Notes: generated by a model not told the origin, from the letters alone. A stretch of 64,000 nt of DNA from Flavobacteriaceae bacterium UBA980 (GCA_002292265.1 DBBQ01000056.1:32286-96285); one strand, 5' to 3'. Shown: positions 33,803-43,821, numbered from the stretch's first letter. Made by a program: numbers and translations.

Positions 33803-34570
33803 TTATTGCAGTAAGGTTTCGAGTTTTGCTATTTGCACCGCAACTAAAGAAGCTTCATTCGACTCAGGAAATTCTTTTTCGATACGTTTTAGAAAAGACA
33901 AAGCTTGGCTGTTTTTGCCAATTTCTGAACCAATCATTGCCGCTTTGTACAAATACTTTGGGGTGCTGTAGTCGTTGTTATTGATTTTAGATGCAGCTAC
34001 ATAGTAGTCATAGGCGTCGTTAGGCTGTCCTAGCTGAGCAAAGGCATCTCCAATGGCACCTTTAGAAAGTGCACCTAGCAGTATATCCTCTGAAGAAAAT
34101 TTATCTAAATACTGAATCGCATTGGTGTAGTCTTTAAGATTTAAATAAGCCATTCCAGCGCTGTAAGTAGCCAATTTTGCTGCAGGTGTTCCTTTATAAT
34201 TTGAAATGATGTCCAAAAACCCATACTTCCCTTCTCCTCCATTCAAAGCTCTTCGGTAGAGGGAGTCTCCATTCACACTGTTTACGGCTAATTCAAAGTA
34301 GTATTGCGCTTGATTGAGCTCGCTTATCGCTTCTTGCGCTTTGGGTTTTGTAACAAAGTTTTGATATCCTAAGTACCCCAAAACACCCACGGCAACAACT
34401 CCAATTACAGTTAGAATAACATTTTGGTATTTGACAACCCATTCCTCAGTTCTAGAAGCCGTCGTATCTAAAGTCTCAAATACTTCAGCAGTTGTACTTT
34501 CTTCTATTACTTCTGTTTGTTTCGAAGGTGCGATTGACTTTTTTGCACCGCGTTTTTTGTATGTTGCCAT
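33803..34570 (-). CDS. TPR-containing single-pass membrane protein (YfgM-like)
   Basis: 255 residues. Cytoplasmic N-terminus rich in Lys, Thr and Glu, a transmembrane helix at about 49-68, then tetratricopeptide repeats outside (YYFELAVNSVNGDSLYRRAL, DYTNAIQYLDKF, QLGQPNDAYDYYVAASKI, SQALSFLKRIEKEFPES). YfgM-type proteins associate with SecYEG and periplasmic chaperones; that role is inferred from architecture. Divergent from recF across 88 bases, with its own promoter. Confidence 0.85.
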   Translation of the reverse strand: MATYKKRGAKKSIAPSKQTEVIEESTTAEVFETLDTTASRTEEWVVKYQNVILTVIGVVAVGVLGYLGYQNFVTKPKAQEAISELNQAQYYFELAVNSVNGDSLYRRALNGGEGKYGFLDIISNYKGTPAAKLATYSAGMAYLNLKDYTNAIQYLDKFSSEDILLGALSKGAIGDAFAQLGQPNDAYDYYVAASKINNNDYSTPKYLYKAAMIGSEIGKNSQALSFLKRIEKEFPESNEASLVAVQIAKLETLLQ

Positions 34571-34589
34571 TTTAAAATTATTAAGCGCC

Positions 34590-34618
34590 CAAAATTAGTC
34601 TTTTTATTCTAATTCAAA
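34590..34618 (-). promoter_or_regulatory. Bacteroidetes promoter (TTTG-N17-TAATTTTG) for the TPR-ribH operon
   Basis: Minus strand TTTG (34618-34615), 17 bases, TAATTTTG (34597-34590), 19 bases before the ATG at 34570. Confidence 0.75.
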
Positions 34619-34644
34619 AAACCCTACGCTAGCTTCTAACTTAT

Positions 34645-34652
34645 TATTTTTG
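34645..34652 (+). promoter_or_regulatory. TAnnTTTG element before recF
   Basis: TATTTTTG ending 6 bases before the recF ATG at 34659. Because it covers the possible TTG start at 34650, that start can be ruled out. Confidence 0.6.
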
Positions 34653-34658
34653 TGTTCT

Positions 34659-35738
34659 ATGTATTTAAAACAACTCAGCCTTACTCAATATAAGAACATT
34701 CGTTCCAAAACATTTGATTTTAATCCTAAAATAAATTGTTTTGTAGGGGATAACGGCAAAGGAAAATCAAACATCCTCGATGCCATCTACCATCTCGCGT
34801 TTGGGAAGAGTTACTTCAATCCCATCGCTTCGCAAAACATTCAGTTGGGAGAAGACTTTTTTGTCGTTGAGGGTCGCTATGAAAGGGAGGAACGGGAAGA
34901 AAAAATTGTTTGTTCACTTAAAAAAGGACAAAAAAAAGTGATGAAACGCAATGGTAAAGTCTATGAAAAGTTGTCTGATCATATTGGACTTATCCCGACG
35001 GTCATCATTTCGCCTGCAGATCGAGATCTAATTGCAGAGGGAAGCAGTACGCGAAGAAAATTCATGGATGGGGTTATCGGACAAACGGATGCCGTATTTC
35101 TTCAAAATTTAATCGAGTACCATAAAATTCTTTCACAGCGCAATGCCTTACTCAAGTTTTTTGCTTTAAACAACACTTTTGAATCCGACACCTTAGCGGT
35201 TTATAATGATCAACTCTCCCAGCGCAGTTCCGCTCTTTATGAAAAACGAAAGGCATTTATGGAAACGTTTATTCCTGTTTTCAATACACGTTATCAGGAC
35301 ATCAGCGAAGGAAATGAACGAGTTGATTTAGAATACGAGAGTCAATTGCACCAAAATTCACATAAAGCACTTCTCGAAAGCAATCTAGAAAAAGACAAAA
35401 TACTCCAGTATACCTCCACTGGAATCCATAAAGACGACATTAACTTTCTTTTAGAAGCCCAACCCATCAAAAAGTTTGGAAGCCAAGGACAACAAAAAAC
35501 ATTTTTAATCGCATTGAAACTCGCCCAATTCGATTTTCTAAAAAAGCAAACTGGGGGAGCGCCCCTACTTCTTTTAGATGATGCGTTCGACAAGCTGGAT
35601 CAAAAAAGAGTGACTCAAATCATTTCTTTGGTCGATCAAAACGACTTTGGTCAAATTTTCCTTACAGACACCCACGAAGAACGCACGCTAAATGCCTTAC
35701 AATCACTAAAATCAAGCTATGAACTATTTAAACTTTAA
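34659..35738 (+). CDS. recF: DNA replication and repair protein RecF
   Basis: 359 residues from ATG 34659. SMC-like ATPase: Walker [10 protein letters not shown] near residue 29, LAFGKSYF, signature [18 protein letters not shown], and Walker [14 protein letters not shown]. RecF loads RecA at gapped DNA with RecO and RecR. The next gene begins 20 bases before its stop. Downstream lies a DUF721 gene, an arrangement recalling recF-dciA in other phyla. Confidence 0.96.
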   Translation: MYLKQLSLTQYKNIRSKTFDFNPKINCFVGDNGKGKSNILDAIYHLAFGKSYFNPIASQNIQLGEDFFVVEGRYEREEREEKIVCSLKKGQKKVMKRNGKVYEKLSDHIGLIPTVIISPADRDLIAEGSSTRRKFMDGVIGQTDAVFLQNLIEYHKILSQRNALLKFFALNNTFESDTLAVYNDQLSQRSSALYEKRKAFMETFIPVFNTRYQDISEGNERVDLEYESQLHQNSHKALLESNLEKDKILQYTSTGIHKDDINFLLEAQPIKKFGSQGQQKTFLIALKLAQFDFLKKQTGGAPLLLLDDAFDKLDQKRVTQIISLVDQNDFGQIFLTDTHEERTLNALQSLKSSYELFKL

Positions 35739-36135
35739 AACCCTTCGAAACCTAATAGGAGTCTGGATTTGTTTATTTCTGCTGAGTTGTTCTCCTACTA
35801 GTGAGATTCAAATTGAGCATCTTGCTGGCTATTGGGAAATTGAATTCATAAGCCAAAAAGGAGAAAAATTTGTGCCTAAAACCAGCACGCCACTCTACGA
35901 TCATTACCAGATCAATTATCCGGAGGGAATTCTAAAAAAAGTTGCTCCCCGTTTCGATGGGAGTTTTGTTTCTTCCGAAGATGTCACCCCATTTCAAATT
36001 GAAAAACTCGATAAAAACTACTACCTTAGATTTCAATCCCGTTGGGACGAATGGTCTCGGAAAATCAGCTTTTTAGACAGTCAAAAGTTGATTCTTGAAA
36101 ACAATGACAGGCGTTTTAATTACAAACGTCCGTGA
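35719..36135 (+). CDS. Lipocalin-like lipoprotein of unknown function
   Basis: 138 residues with a lipoprotein signal ending LFLLSC (Cys24), then a small beta-rich domain starting [15 protein letters not shown], which is the lipocalin-like GxW opening. It overlaps the end of recF by 20 bases and precedes the DUF721 gene by 13 bases, so it sits inside the recF operon. Function unknown; a lipid- or small-molecule-binding surface protein is possible. Confidence 0.72.
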   Translation: MNYLNFKTLRNLIGVWICLFLLSCSPTSEIQIEHLAGYWEIEFISQKGEKFVPKTSTPLYDHYQINYPEGILKKVAPRFDGSFVSSEDVTPFQIEKLDKNYYLRFQSRWDEWSRKISFLDSQKLILENNDRRFNYKRP

Positions 36136-36148
36136 GCTAAACCTTTCT

Positions 36149-36451
36149 ATGAAAAAAGCAAAAAATAAATTTGGAACCAAGCCCTTAAAAGAGGTTTTGA
36201 AAGAAGTTGTTGCTCAGAGACCACTTCAAAAAGGTGTACAAAATGTGCGTATTTGTAATTCTTGGGAAGAGGTTATGGGTGCACACATAAAGCAGTATAC
36301 CGAACAGGTTCGATTTTCTCACAACATCTTGTACGTTAGCCTGCGTTCTGCTCCTCTAAGAACGGAACTTAGCTATCAACTGGAACTGATCACGGAGCGC
36401 CTAAACAACCATTTAGGAGAATCGTTTATCCGCAAGGTTGTATTGAATTAG
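36149..36451 (+). CDS. DUF721 (DciA-like) protein
   Basis: 100 residues from ATG 36149; an upstream frame to 36095 overlaps the lipoprotein gene and is rejected. The DUF721 core is [20 protein letters not shown] (Trp39), [16 protein letters not shown] and [14 protein letters not shown]721 includes DciA, the loader or activator of the replicative helicase in bacteria lacking DnaC/DnaI, and dciA is next to recF in Actinobacteria. Two genes after recF here, that role is a reasonable inference. Its stop overlaps the convergent ndk stop by 4 bases. Confidence 0.85.
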   Translation: MKKAKNKFGTKPLKEVLKEVVAQRPLQKGVQNVRICNSWEEVMGAHIKQYTEQVRFSHNILYVSLRSAPLRTELSYQLELITERLNNHLGESFIRKVVLN

Positions 36452-36864
36452 AAACGCTCGCGCCCTGCGAAGTGAAACGCAGCTTCAATCTCAGCATTTT
36501 CATCACTATCCGAACCGTGCACTGCATTTTCTCCGGTGGAGGTCGCATACAACTTACGAAGGGTTCCTTCTGCCGCTTCTGCTGGATTTGTAGCACCGAT
36601 TAGGGTTCTAAAATCACTTACCGCATTTTCTTTTTCTAAAACAGCAGCTACGATGGGTCCTCTAGACATAAAAGCAACTAACTCACCGAAAAAGGGTCGT
36701 TCTTGGTGTACTTCGTAAAACCGTTCCACATCGTTTTTTGAGAGTTGGGTAAGTTTTAAAGCTTTAATTTGAAATCCTGCAGCGGTTACTTTTTCAAGTA
36801 TACCACCGATGTGCCCGTTTTCAACTGCGTCAGGCTTGATCATCATGAGTGTAGTATGTGCCAT
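36448..36864 (-). CDS. ndk: Nucleoside diphosphate kinase
   Basis: 138 residues, standard. [19 protein letters not shown] at the start and the active-site [15 protein letters not shown] with the phosphorylated His. It equalises nucleoside triphosphate pools. Single gene, converging on the DUF721 gene with a 4-base overlap; the DHH gene is divergent across 126 bases. Confidence 0.97.
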   Translation of the reverse strand: MAHTTLMMIKPDAVENGHIGGILEKVTAAGFQIKALKLTQLSKNDVERFYEVHQERPFFGELVAFMSRGPIVAAVLEKENAVSDFRTLIGATNPAEAAEGTLRKLYATSTGENAVHGSDSDENAEIEAAFHFAGRERF

Positions 36865-36975
36865 TTTTTAATGGCGAAAATACTAAATGTTATTAAATGC
36901 CACCTGCTTCAAAGAGGAAAGATTTGAACCCACTTAAAAATCCAATCCGCTTCGGGACTACTGTTTCTAAAATAG

Positions 36976-36983
36976 TATCTTTG
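36976..36983 (+). promoter_or_regulatory. TAnnTTTG element before DHH phosphoesterase gene
   Basis: TATCTTTG ending 7 bases before the ATG at 36991; start of the DHH-gldI-PPIase operon. Confidence 0.65.
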
Positions 36984-36990
36984 TCGTGAT

Positions 36991-38001
36991 ATGGAAAAAA
37001 GCTTTATAACAGGTTTAAAAAAGTATTTAGAAACCCCTAAAAAAATTGTAATTCTCCCTCATAGAAATGCAGATGGAGATGCGCTGGGGAGTACCTTGGC
37101 CTGGTATCACTTTCTCTGTCAAAAAGGGCATGAAGCGGTGGTTATTTCACCCAATGACTACCCTGATTTTTTAAAGTGGCTTCCCAGAGAAGATGAAATT
37201 TTAAAACAGAACCAGAAGCCTTTAGAAGTACAAGAAAAAATTCTCAATGCCGACTTGATTTTTACCCTAGACTTTAACGCACTGAGTCGAGTTCAAGAAC
37301 TCACCTATTTGGTCCGTAAAGCTCCCGGAGAGAAAATCATGATTGATCATCATGAAGCGCCTGAATCCTATGCTTCGTTACAATATTCGGATCCTTCCAT
37401 GAGTTCTACTTGTGAGATGGTTTACAAAGTTATCCAAGCCTTAGATGAAACCGCTTTCAATAAAGAAATAGCGAGTTGTTTGTACACGGGGATAATGACC
37501 GATACAGGATCGTTTCGCTATTCCGCTACCACTTCTGAAACGCATCTAGCAATTTCTCATCTTATTCGAGCGGGTGCTGACGGAACAGAAATTCATCAAA
37601 AAATTTACGACAGTTCTTCCCTGAATCGATTAAAATTATTGGGAATTACCCTGTCCAATCTTCAAGAAATTCCTGATTTACCCATTGTATTCATGACGCT
37701 TACTCAAGAAGAGCTAACCTCTTGTAATTACCAAAAAGGAGACACGGAAGGATTTGTGAATTATGGCCTTTCCTTGGAGGGCATTGTTTTTTCGTGTATC
37801 CTAATCGAAAATGAAAGCGAAGGAAAAATAAAGATGTCTTTCCGATCCCAGGGCACTTTTTCAGTCAATGAATTCGCTCGAACCTATTTCAATGGGGGCG
37901 GGCATCACAATGCTGCTGGAGGAATGTCTATGGACAGTATGGAAACGACAATAGCACGCTTTAAAACTGCTGTTAAAGAAGTAGCAGATCAATTTCAATA
38001 A
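36991..38001 (+). CDS. DHH-family phosphoesterase (NrnA-like oligoribonuclease/pAp phosphatase)
   Basis: 336 residues with DHH and DHHA1 domains. Metal motifs: PHRNADGDALGS, FTLDFNALSR, IDHHEAPE, GIMTDTGSFRYS, and the C-terminal FNGGGHHNAAGG. NrnA-type enzymes degrade short RNAs, cyclic-dinucleotide breakdown products and 3'-phosphoadenosine 5'-phosphate. First gene of a three-gene operon with gldI (1 base apart) and a fused PPIase; the same neighbourhood is known around gldI in Flavobacterium. Confidence 0.92.
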   Translation: MEKSFITGLKKYLETPKKIVILPHRNADGDALGSTLAWYHFLCQKGHEAVVISPNDYPDFLKWLPREDEILKQNQKPLEVQEKILNADLIFTLDFNALSRVQELTYLVRKAPGEKIMIDHHEAPESYASLQYSDPSMSSTCEMVYKVIQALDETAFNKEIASCLYTGIMTDTGSFRYSATTSETHLAISHLIRAGADGTEIHQKIYDSSSLNRLKLLGITLSNLQEIPDLPIVFMTLTQEELTSCNYQKGDTEGFVNYGLSLEGIVFSCILIENESEGKIKMSFRSQGTFSVNEFARTYFNGGGHHNAAGGMSMDSMETTIARFKTAVKEVADQFQ

Positions 38002-38002
38002 A

Positions 38003-38539
38003 ATGAAAACAATGAGATTCGCACTTATTGTAGTACTCCTCTTGTCCCACTCTTCTTGTACAGAAAACAAAGCGCGCTATCCGTTAAATAAAAATAAAGA
38101 AATCTTTTTAAGTAGTTCCGCAGAACGAAATAAAATGCTTTTAGCACGCGATCAGGCCCTGATCAAAAAAGCGGCTCAACGAGATGCTAGCCTAAACTTT
38201 ATGACTACTGAAGCTGGCTTTTTATTCGCCTACATCAAGGAAGCTCCAAAGACACTTGCTCTCCCTCAAAAAGGGACTCGAGTTCGTTTTCAGTATCAAA
38301 TCGAAGATCTTGAAAACTACTTGCTCTACAGCAAATCGGAGCTGGGAACTGTGGAGTATGCAGTAGATCAAGAAGATTTATTGCCGGCGCTTAGAGAAGC
38401 AATTCGTATGATGCGTCCCGAGGAAGTTGTTGTATTTCTTTTTCCTTCCTACCTTTGTTACGGGTATCAGGGAGATGGAGAAAAAATTGGTGTCAATCAG
38501 CCCCTTCGTTTTACTGTAGAACGCCTACCTATAAATTAA
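38003..38539 (+). CDS. gldI: Gliding-motility peptidyl-prolyl isomerase GldI-like lipoprotein
   Basis: 178 residues; lipoprotein signal with Cys19 (LSHSSC), an N-terminal helical region (SSAERNKMLLARDQALIKK), then an FKBP-type domain (about 75-178) with GTRVRFQYQIEDLE and PSYLCYGYQGDGEKIGVNQPL. GldI is an FKBP-like lipoprotein needed for gliding in F. johnsoniae and helps folding of the gliding/type IX secretion machinery. The DHH neighbour and the PPIase downstream support the call. Only this gld gene is in the window. Confidence 0.85.
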   Translation: MKTMRFALIVVLLLSHSSCTENKARYPLNKNKEIFLSSSAERNKMLLARDQALIKKAAQRDASLNFMTTEAGFLFAYIKEAPKTLALPQKGTRVRFQYQIEDLENYLLYSKSELGTVEYAVDQEDLLPALREAIRMMRPEEVVVFLFPSYLCYGYQGDGEKIGVNQPLRFTVERLPIN

Positions 38540-38555
38540 CGCTTAAACTTAAAAT

Positions 38556-39632
38556 ATGAAAAAAAGTATCCTCTCAATGCTACTACTGAGCTTGCTATTA
38601 GCCTGTAAATCGCAATACCCCGATTTAGATGCGGGACTATATGCCGATATCCAAACGGATAAAGGCGCCATACTTGTAAAATTGGCTCACGAAGAAGCTC
38701 CGATCACAGTCGCTAATTTTGTTTCGCTTAGTGAAGGTACCAATCCCATAGTCAGTGAGGAATTCAAATCTAAAAAGTTTTACAACGGCCTAAAATTTCA
38801 CCGAGTCATTACAGATTTTATGATTCAAGGGGGAGATCCCCTAGGAAATGGCTCTGGAAATCCAGGTTATCGCTTCGACGATGAATTTAGTGAACTCACA
38901 CACAATGGTCCTGGAATCTTATCAATGGCCAATAGCGGTCCTGCTACCAACGGAAGCCAATTTTTTATTACGCACAAGGAGACCCCTTGGCTAAATGGAA
39001 AACACACCGTATTTGGAGCTGTGGTTCAAGGGCAAGAAGTAGTGGATAGTATTGCTCAAGACGACCTCATCAATGAAATCAACATCATCCGAAAAGGAAA
39101 AGAGGCACGTCAATTTGACGCACCCGAAATCTTTAAAAACTATTTTGATAATAAAGAATCCCTCGCCAAAGAAAAAGAAGAAAAAATGGCGAAGATCAAA
39201 AAACAAAATATCACAAAATTTGATGCCTTAAAAGAAAAGTCAACCTTGACCAACTCGGGCTTACAGTATATTATAAGTTCTAAAGGAAGCGGAAAAGCAG
39301 TTACTTCTACAAACAAAGCCCTCGTCCACTACGCGGTTTATTTTATAGACGGCACACTCTTGGAAACAAGTAATGAAGAAATTGCAAAACAAAACGGAGT
39401 ATTCAATCCTCAAAAACTCAGTGCGAGTGCATATGCACCTATCATGGCAAAAGTAGGTCCAGAAGATCGCATGATCGAAGGATTTAAAGAAGGGATACGT
39501 TTACTGAAAGAAGGCGATAAAGCAACACTTTTTCTACCTTACACCCTAGCCTATGGCGCACAGGGAACCCGAGGTATTCCTCCTCAATCGGATTTAATTT
39601 TTGAAGTGGAAGTCACCTCCGTAGAACAATAA
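38556..39632 (+). CDS. Cyclophilin-FKBP fusion peptidyl-prolyl isomerase lipoprotein
   Basis: 358 residues; lipoprotein signal with Cys17 (LLLAC). Cyclophilin domain about 25-195: TDKGAILVKLAHEEAP, KFHRVITDFMIQGGDPLG, GPATNGSQFFITHKETPWLNGKHTVFG. A charged helical linker (KEKEEKMAKIKKQ) follows, then an FKBP domain (about 228-358) with LQYIISSKGSGK, RMIEGFKEGIRLLKEGDKA and LPYTLAYGAQGTRGIPP. Two unrelated isomerase folds in one protein, just after GldI, indicate heavy demand for folding of exported proteins. A terminator follows. Confidence 0.92.
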   Translation: MKKSILSMLLLSLLLACKSQYPDLDAGLYADIQTDKGAILVKLAHEEAPITVANFVSLSEGTNPIVSEEFKSKKFYNGLKFHRVITDFMIQGGDPLGNGSGNPGYRFDDEFSELTHNGPGILSMANSGPATNGSQFFITHKETPWLNGKHTVFGAVVQGQEVVDSIAQDDLINEINIIRKGKEARQFDAPEIFKNYFDNKESLAKEKEEKMAKIKKQNITKFDALKEKSTLTNSGLQYIISSKGSGKAVTSTNKALVHYAVYFIDGTLLETSNEEIAKQNGVFNPQKLSASAYAPIMAKVGPEDRMIEGFKEGIRLLKEGDKATLFLPYTLAYGAQGTRGIPPQSDLIFEVEVTSVEQ

Positions 39633-39640
39633 AATACTAA

Positions 39641-39669
39641 TCAGGCCAGGTTTTTACCTGACTTTTTTT
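39641..39669 (+). terminator. Rho-independent terminator after the gldI operon
   Basis: CAGGT-TTT-ACCTG hairpin with flanking partial pairing, followed by seven T. It starts 9 bases after the PPIase stop, and the next ATG is only 6 bases after the T run. Confidence 0.7.
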
Positions 39670-39674
39670 ATTTG

Positions 39675-40736
39675 ATGAAAAGAACCCATTTCATACTGAT
39701 CGGTTTGTTGCCGATACAAGGATTAATCCTGATGCTGCTCAAGAACAATCCCTCTTGGGTTGAGACTTACTACAGTCAACTCGTTTACTCTTTTATTTTT
39801 GATACGCATCGTCTCTTCTTTGAAAAGTTTTCCTTTTCTGTCGGTGACCTTCTCTATGCTTTTTTGGTCCTTTTCATTGCAAAAAATGTGACTTCCATTT
39901 TTAAAAAAAAGAAAACGTCATGGAGCGTAATCATAAGCCACAGCTTATCCTTCGTATCATTGGTTTTACTACTTTTCAATTTAAACTGGGGACTGAACTA
40001 TTATCGCACTCCGCTATCCCAAGATTTGGGATATCAAATGAAGTACAACGAAACTGAGCTTGAAGCTACGTTTTCAAAACTTGTGACGATTTCGAATCAG
40101 CTTCACAGCCGACTGAGCGTCAACGATACAACTGCCGTTACTATTGCCTATTCGAAAGCTACAATAAGCGATTTGATTGAAAAAGAATTTGACTTTGACC
40201 TAAAAAAAATGGGGCCTAAACCCTACCTAAAACAATCGCTCTGGAGCACCTTGTTAAGTTATATGGGCTATGCGGGATACTTAAACCCATTTACTTTAGA
40301 ATCTCAAGCCAACAGTAAAATTCCAAACTTAGACTTTATGATTACTGCTGCACACGAGATGGCACACCAGTTGGGAATCGCCTCCGAAGGGGAAGCCAAT
40401 TTTATAGCCTTTTACACCAGCATCAAACATTCAGATCCTTTTGTGCAATATGCAGGCTTCACTTTTGCATTGCGTTATTGCTATGCCGAACTCTACAAAG
40501 CAAACCCAGAACTTGCCAAAGAAAAAATCAAAACCCTACATCCGGGGATTTTGAAAAATTACAAGGAATTGTCTGAATTTTGGAAACGGTATCAAAATCC
40601 GTTTGAACCCCTACTCAAAAAAGGTTATGATTCCTATCTCAAAGCCAATGGCCAAGCCAAAGGAATACAAAGCTATAGTACCATCGTAGGTTATGTCGTA
40701 GCCTATGCTCAAAAAGCCTCGTTCAATCTGAATTAA
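39675..40736 (+). CDS. DUF3810 membrane metalloprotein
   Basis: 353 residues from ATG 39675 (the overlapping TTG at 39672 is rejected). Three hydrophobic segments in the first 115 residues, then an extracytoplasmic domain with a zinc-protease-like HEMAH (His227, Glu228, His231) followed by EGEANFIAF, whose Glu could be the third ligand. DUF3810 is common in Bacteroidetes and Firmicutes without assigned function; a membrane zinc peptidase is likely from the motif. Begins right after the gldI-operon terminator. Confidence 0.85.
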   Translation: MKRTHFILIGLLPIQGLILMLLKNNPSWVETYYSQLVYSFIFDTHRLFFEKFSFSVGDLLYAFLVLFIAKNVTSIFKKKKTSWSVIISHSLSFVSLVLLLFNLNWGLNYYRTPLSQDLGYQMKYNETELEATFSKLVTISNQLHSRLSVNDTTAVTIAYSKATISDLIEKEFDFDLKKMGPKPYLKQSLWSTLLSYMGYAGYLNPFTLESQANSKIPNLDFMITAAHEMAHQLGIASEGEANFIAFYTSIKHSDPFVQYAGFTFALRYCYAELYKANPELAKEKIKTLHPGILKNYKELSEFWKRYQNPFEPLLKKGYDSYLKANGQAKGIQSYSTIVGYVVAYAQKASFNLN

Positions 40737-40775
40737 AATGATTACTTTTCAGGATTATTGATCGCACATTAAAGC

Positions 40776-41582
40776 TTGATTTTGAAACCCATCCACAGTT
40801 CTAAAAATCCGGAATTGAAACAGCTGCGTTTACTCTTTGAAAAAGCAAGAGAACGCAAAAAAAAAGGACTTTTTGTCATTGAAGGGGAACGAGAAATAAA
40901 AAAAGCGCTTCTCGGGAAGTACAACTTCACACAAATTTTTATCGAAGAAGGCAGCACTCCCGAAACACCAGAGGTTCAAGCCTTACTATATCAAACAACT
41001 GCCTTTCAAGTTGAAAAAAATGCTTTCCAACGGATAAGTAGGCGTTCGGGATCAGAAAAAATTTTGGCAGTTTCAGAGACGAAGTCCCACGAATTAGAAC
41101 ATTTAAAGCTTTCCGACCAAGCGCTGATTCTCGTGGTCGAGGCCCCTGAAAAACCGGGAAATATTGGAGCCCTTTATCGTACCGCAGCAGCGGCAAAAAT
41201 GGATGCGGTAATCATTGCCAATCCTAAAACTGATTTTTACAACCCCAATAGTATCCGTTCCAGTTTGGGCAGTATTTTTTTACTACCCTCTGCCCTGGCC
41301 TCTTCTTCGAAGGTAATTTCCTATTTGAATAAAAAATCCTTTTCGATTGTGGCTGCAGCACTAGAACCTGATGCGATCCCCTACAATCAATACGACTATA
41401 AAACGCCTTGCGCCCTTATTCTGGGAACAGAGAGCTCTGGATTGGAGACCAATTGGCTAGAAGCTGCACACCAATCTCTTATCATTCCCATGGCTAAAAC
41501 CGTTGACTCACTGAATTTATCCGTTTCGGCAGGGATTTTGATGTATGAAGCCCAGCGAAAAAACAACAGACTTGAAAAGTAG
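40776..41582 (+). CDS. SpoU/TrmH-family RNA 2'-O-methyltransferase
   Basis: 268 residues. N-terminal substrate-binding domain (IHSSKNPELKQLRLLFEKARERKK...FVIEGEREI) and the knotted SPOUT domain with VVEAPEKPGNIGALYRTAAAA, NPNSIRSSLGSIFLLP, ALILGTESSGLE and PMAKTVDSLNLSVSAGILMYE. It would methylate a ribose in 23S rRNA or tRNA. No ATG is available upstream of the conserved start, so it begins at TTG 40776 or TTG 40782. Confidence 0.92.
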   Translation: MILKPIHSSKNPELKQLRLLFEKARERKKKGLFVIEGEREIKKALLGKYNFTQIFIEEGSTPETPEVQALLYQTTAFQVEKNAFQRISRRSGSEKILAVSETKSHELEHLKLSDQALILVVEAPEKPGNIGALYRTAAAAKMDAVIIANPKTDFYNPNSIRSSLGSIFLLPSALASSSKVISYLNKKSFSIVAAALEPDAIPYNQYDYKTPCALILGTESSGLETNWLEAAHQSLIIPMAKTVDSLNLSVSAGILMYEAQRKNNRLEK

Positions 41583-41608
41583 TCTATTCTTTAGTATCTT
41601 TCCCTAGT

Positions 41609-43810
41609 ATGATAGTCGACCAAGAAAAAGAAAATAAAGAAATTGCGAAGCAGTATAAAGAGTTGCTTCGTATCAGTTATCAAACCCTGAGCGATTCAGA
41701 TAAAAAAATGATTCGCTTAGCTTTTGATATGGCTGTTGAGGCGCACAGTGACCAAAGAAGAAAATCAGGAGAAGCCTATATTTTCCACCCCATTAGTGTT
41801 GCAAAAATTGTCGCAAATCAAATTGGCCTGGATGCCACCTCCATTTGTGCTGCCCTATTGCATGACGTAGTCGAAGACACCCGATATTCTTTGCAAGATA
41901 TCGAGCGCCTACTGGGTGTTACAGTTGCAAAAATTGTGCACGGACTCACTAAAATTTCCCGCCTCAAGAAGGACAAAAACATTTCCCTTCAAGCGGAGAA
42001 CTTTAGGAAAATGCTTCTTACTCTGAACGATGACGTTCGGGTGATTATCATCAAAATTGCGGACCGATTGCACAACATGCAAACCATGGATGCCATGCCG
42101 GAGTACAAACAAGTAAAAATCGCCTCCGAAACTTTGTATATCTATGCACCCCTAGCCCATCGAATTGGACTGTACAATGTAAAAACGGAATTGGAAGACC
42201 TCAGTTTAAAATATACAGAGCCTCAACGATTCCAATCGATCAAAGATAAGATTGAAGAAACGAAAGAGTCGCAAGAAGCCTATATCAAATCGTTTTCTAA
42301 ATTTTTGACCCAAGAGTTAAGTAAAGAGCGATTTAAATTTGAAATCAAAGGGAGAAGCAAGTCCATCTACTCCATACACCGGAAAATGCAAACCCAAAAT
42401 GTACCCTTTGAAAAAATTTACGACAAGTTTGCCCTCCGTATAATTTACAAAGCGAACCGAAACAACGAAAAATTTTTGGCGTGGAAAATTTACTCCATCG
42501 TAACCGATCATTTCACCCCCAATCCTACCCGACTTAGAGATTGGATTTCAGCTCCGAAGTCCACTGGTTATGAAGCATTACACATCACTGTAATGGGGCC
42601 TTCCAACAAGTGGATAGAAATACAAATACGATCCGAACGCATGCACGAAATCGCTGAAAAAGGATACGCTGCGCATTACAAATACAAACAGGGAGATCAA
42701 AAAGACATCGGTATTGAAAGTTGGCTCAACCGACTCCAAGAAGTTTTGGAAAACAATACAGGAAATGCGGTGGACTTTGTAGAAGATTTTAAACTCAATC
42801 TCTATGCGAAAGAGATCTTTGTCTTTACCCCTAAAGGAGATTTAAAATCACTTCCCCAAGGAGCAACTGCTCTAGATTTTGCCTTTTTTATTCATTCTGA
42901 AATAGGAATAAAAACAAGAGGAGTTCGAGTGAATGACAAACTGGTTCCCTTAAGTAAGGTGCTTAAAAGTGGAGATCAAATCGAAATCATTACTTCCGAC
43001 CATATAAAACCCTCGAGCAACTGGTTGGACTTTGTGGTTACCTCAAGAGCCCGATCCATCATAAAATCCTCAATCAATGAGGAAAAAAAGGCACACGCAG
43101 AGGAAGGAAAAGAAATTTTGAGACGAAAACTCAAACCCCTCAAAATTAGCCTAAACGATAAGACTACCCAGCAAATGTTGCATTACTTCAAATTCGAAAA
43201 CAGTCAGGATTTGTTTTATCGAGTAGGAATCGGAACCTTGGACAATAAAAAATTAAAAGAATTTTCCAACGAATATCACAACACCCTATTGAACTTCTTT
43301 AAGAGAAGAGTTCGAAAAAACAAACCCCAGATTCGAAGCGAAGAAGATAAAATCACAGAAAAATTTGACAAGCTCGTCTTTGGAAAAGAAAAAGAACCCT
43401 TGGCACATAGTTTTGCCAGCTGCTGCCATCCGATCCCCGGTGATGCTGTTTTTGGTTTCATTACCGTAAATGAAGGAATCAAAGTTCACCACAAAGAATG
43501 TCCCAATGCTTTGTCGCTTCAATCCAATTTTGCCTACCGTATTATTCCAGCCAAATGGGTAGATTCCAGTGCCGAGCAATACAACGCTATTTTAAAGCTT
43601 TCGGGCATTGATAAAAAAGGGCTGGTTAATGAGGTTACCCGGATGATTTCAAACAACACGAGTGTCAATATCAACAAAATCAATTTTGACACGGAGGATT
43701 CATTTTTTACAGGATTGATCCATGTGAGTGTTCCCAACAAAAACACTCTGAATAAATTAGTCAATACACTCTCCCGAGTGAACGGAATTGATAAAATTGT
43801 AAGAGAATAG
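41609..43810 (+). CDS. relA: Bifunctional (p)ppGpp synthetase/hydrolase (RelA/SpoT family)
   Basis: 733 residues. HD hydrolase domain with HPISVAKIV and HDVVEDT (His85, Asp86), synthetase domain with [17 protein letters not shown] and [14 protein letters not shown] domain (about 395-455, [23 protein letters not shown]), and a C-terminal ACT domain (about 660-733). The HD residues needed for hydrolysis are present, so it should both make and degrade the alarmone. A near-consensus TATCTTTC lies just upstream. A Fur-family gene and purA follow. Confidence 0.95.
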   Translation: MIVDQEKENKEIAKQYKELLRISYQTLSDSDKKMIRLAFDMAVEAHSDQRRKSGEAYIFHPISVAKIVANQIGLDATSICAALLHDVVEDTRYSLQDIERLLGVTVAKIVHGLTKISRLKKDKNISLQAENFRKMLLTLNDDVRVIIIKIADRLHNMQTMDAMPEYKQVKIASETLYIYAPLAHRIGLYNVKTELEDLSLKYTEPQRFQSIKDKIEETKESQEAYIKSFSKFLTQELSKERFKFEIKGRSKSIYSIHRKMQTQNVPFEKIYDKFALRIIYKANRNNEKFLAWKIYSIVTDHFTPNPTRLRDWISAPKSTGYEALHITVMGPSNKWIEIQIRSERMHEIAEKGYAAHYKYKQGDQKDIGIESWLNRLQEVLENNTGNAVDFVEDFKLNLYAKEIFVFTPKGDLKSLPQGATALDFAFFIHSEIGIKTRGVRVNDKLVPLSKVLKSGDQIEIITSDHIKPSSNWLDFVVTSRARSIIKSSINEEKKAHAEEGKEILRRKLKPLKISLNDKTTQQMLHYFKFENSQDLFYRVGIGTLDNKKLKEFSNEYHNTLLNFFKRRVRKNKPQIRSEEDKITEKFDKLVFGKEKEPLAHSFASCCHPIPGDAVFGFITVNEGIKVHHKECPNALSLQSNFAYRIIPAKWVDSSAEQYNAILKLSGIDKKGLVNEVTRMISNNTSVNINKINFDTEDSFFTGLIHVSVPNKNTLNKLVNTLSRVNGIDKIVRE

Positions 43811-43821
43811 CCCCGAATAAC

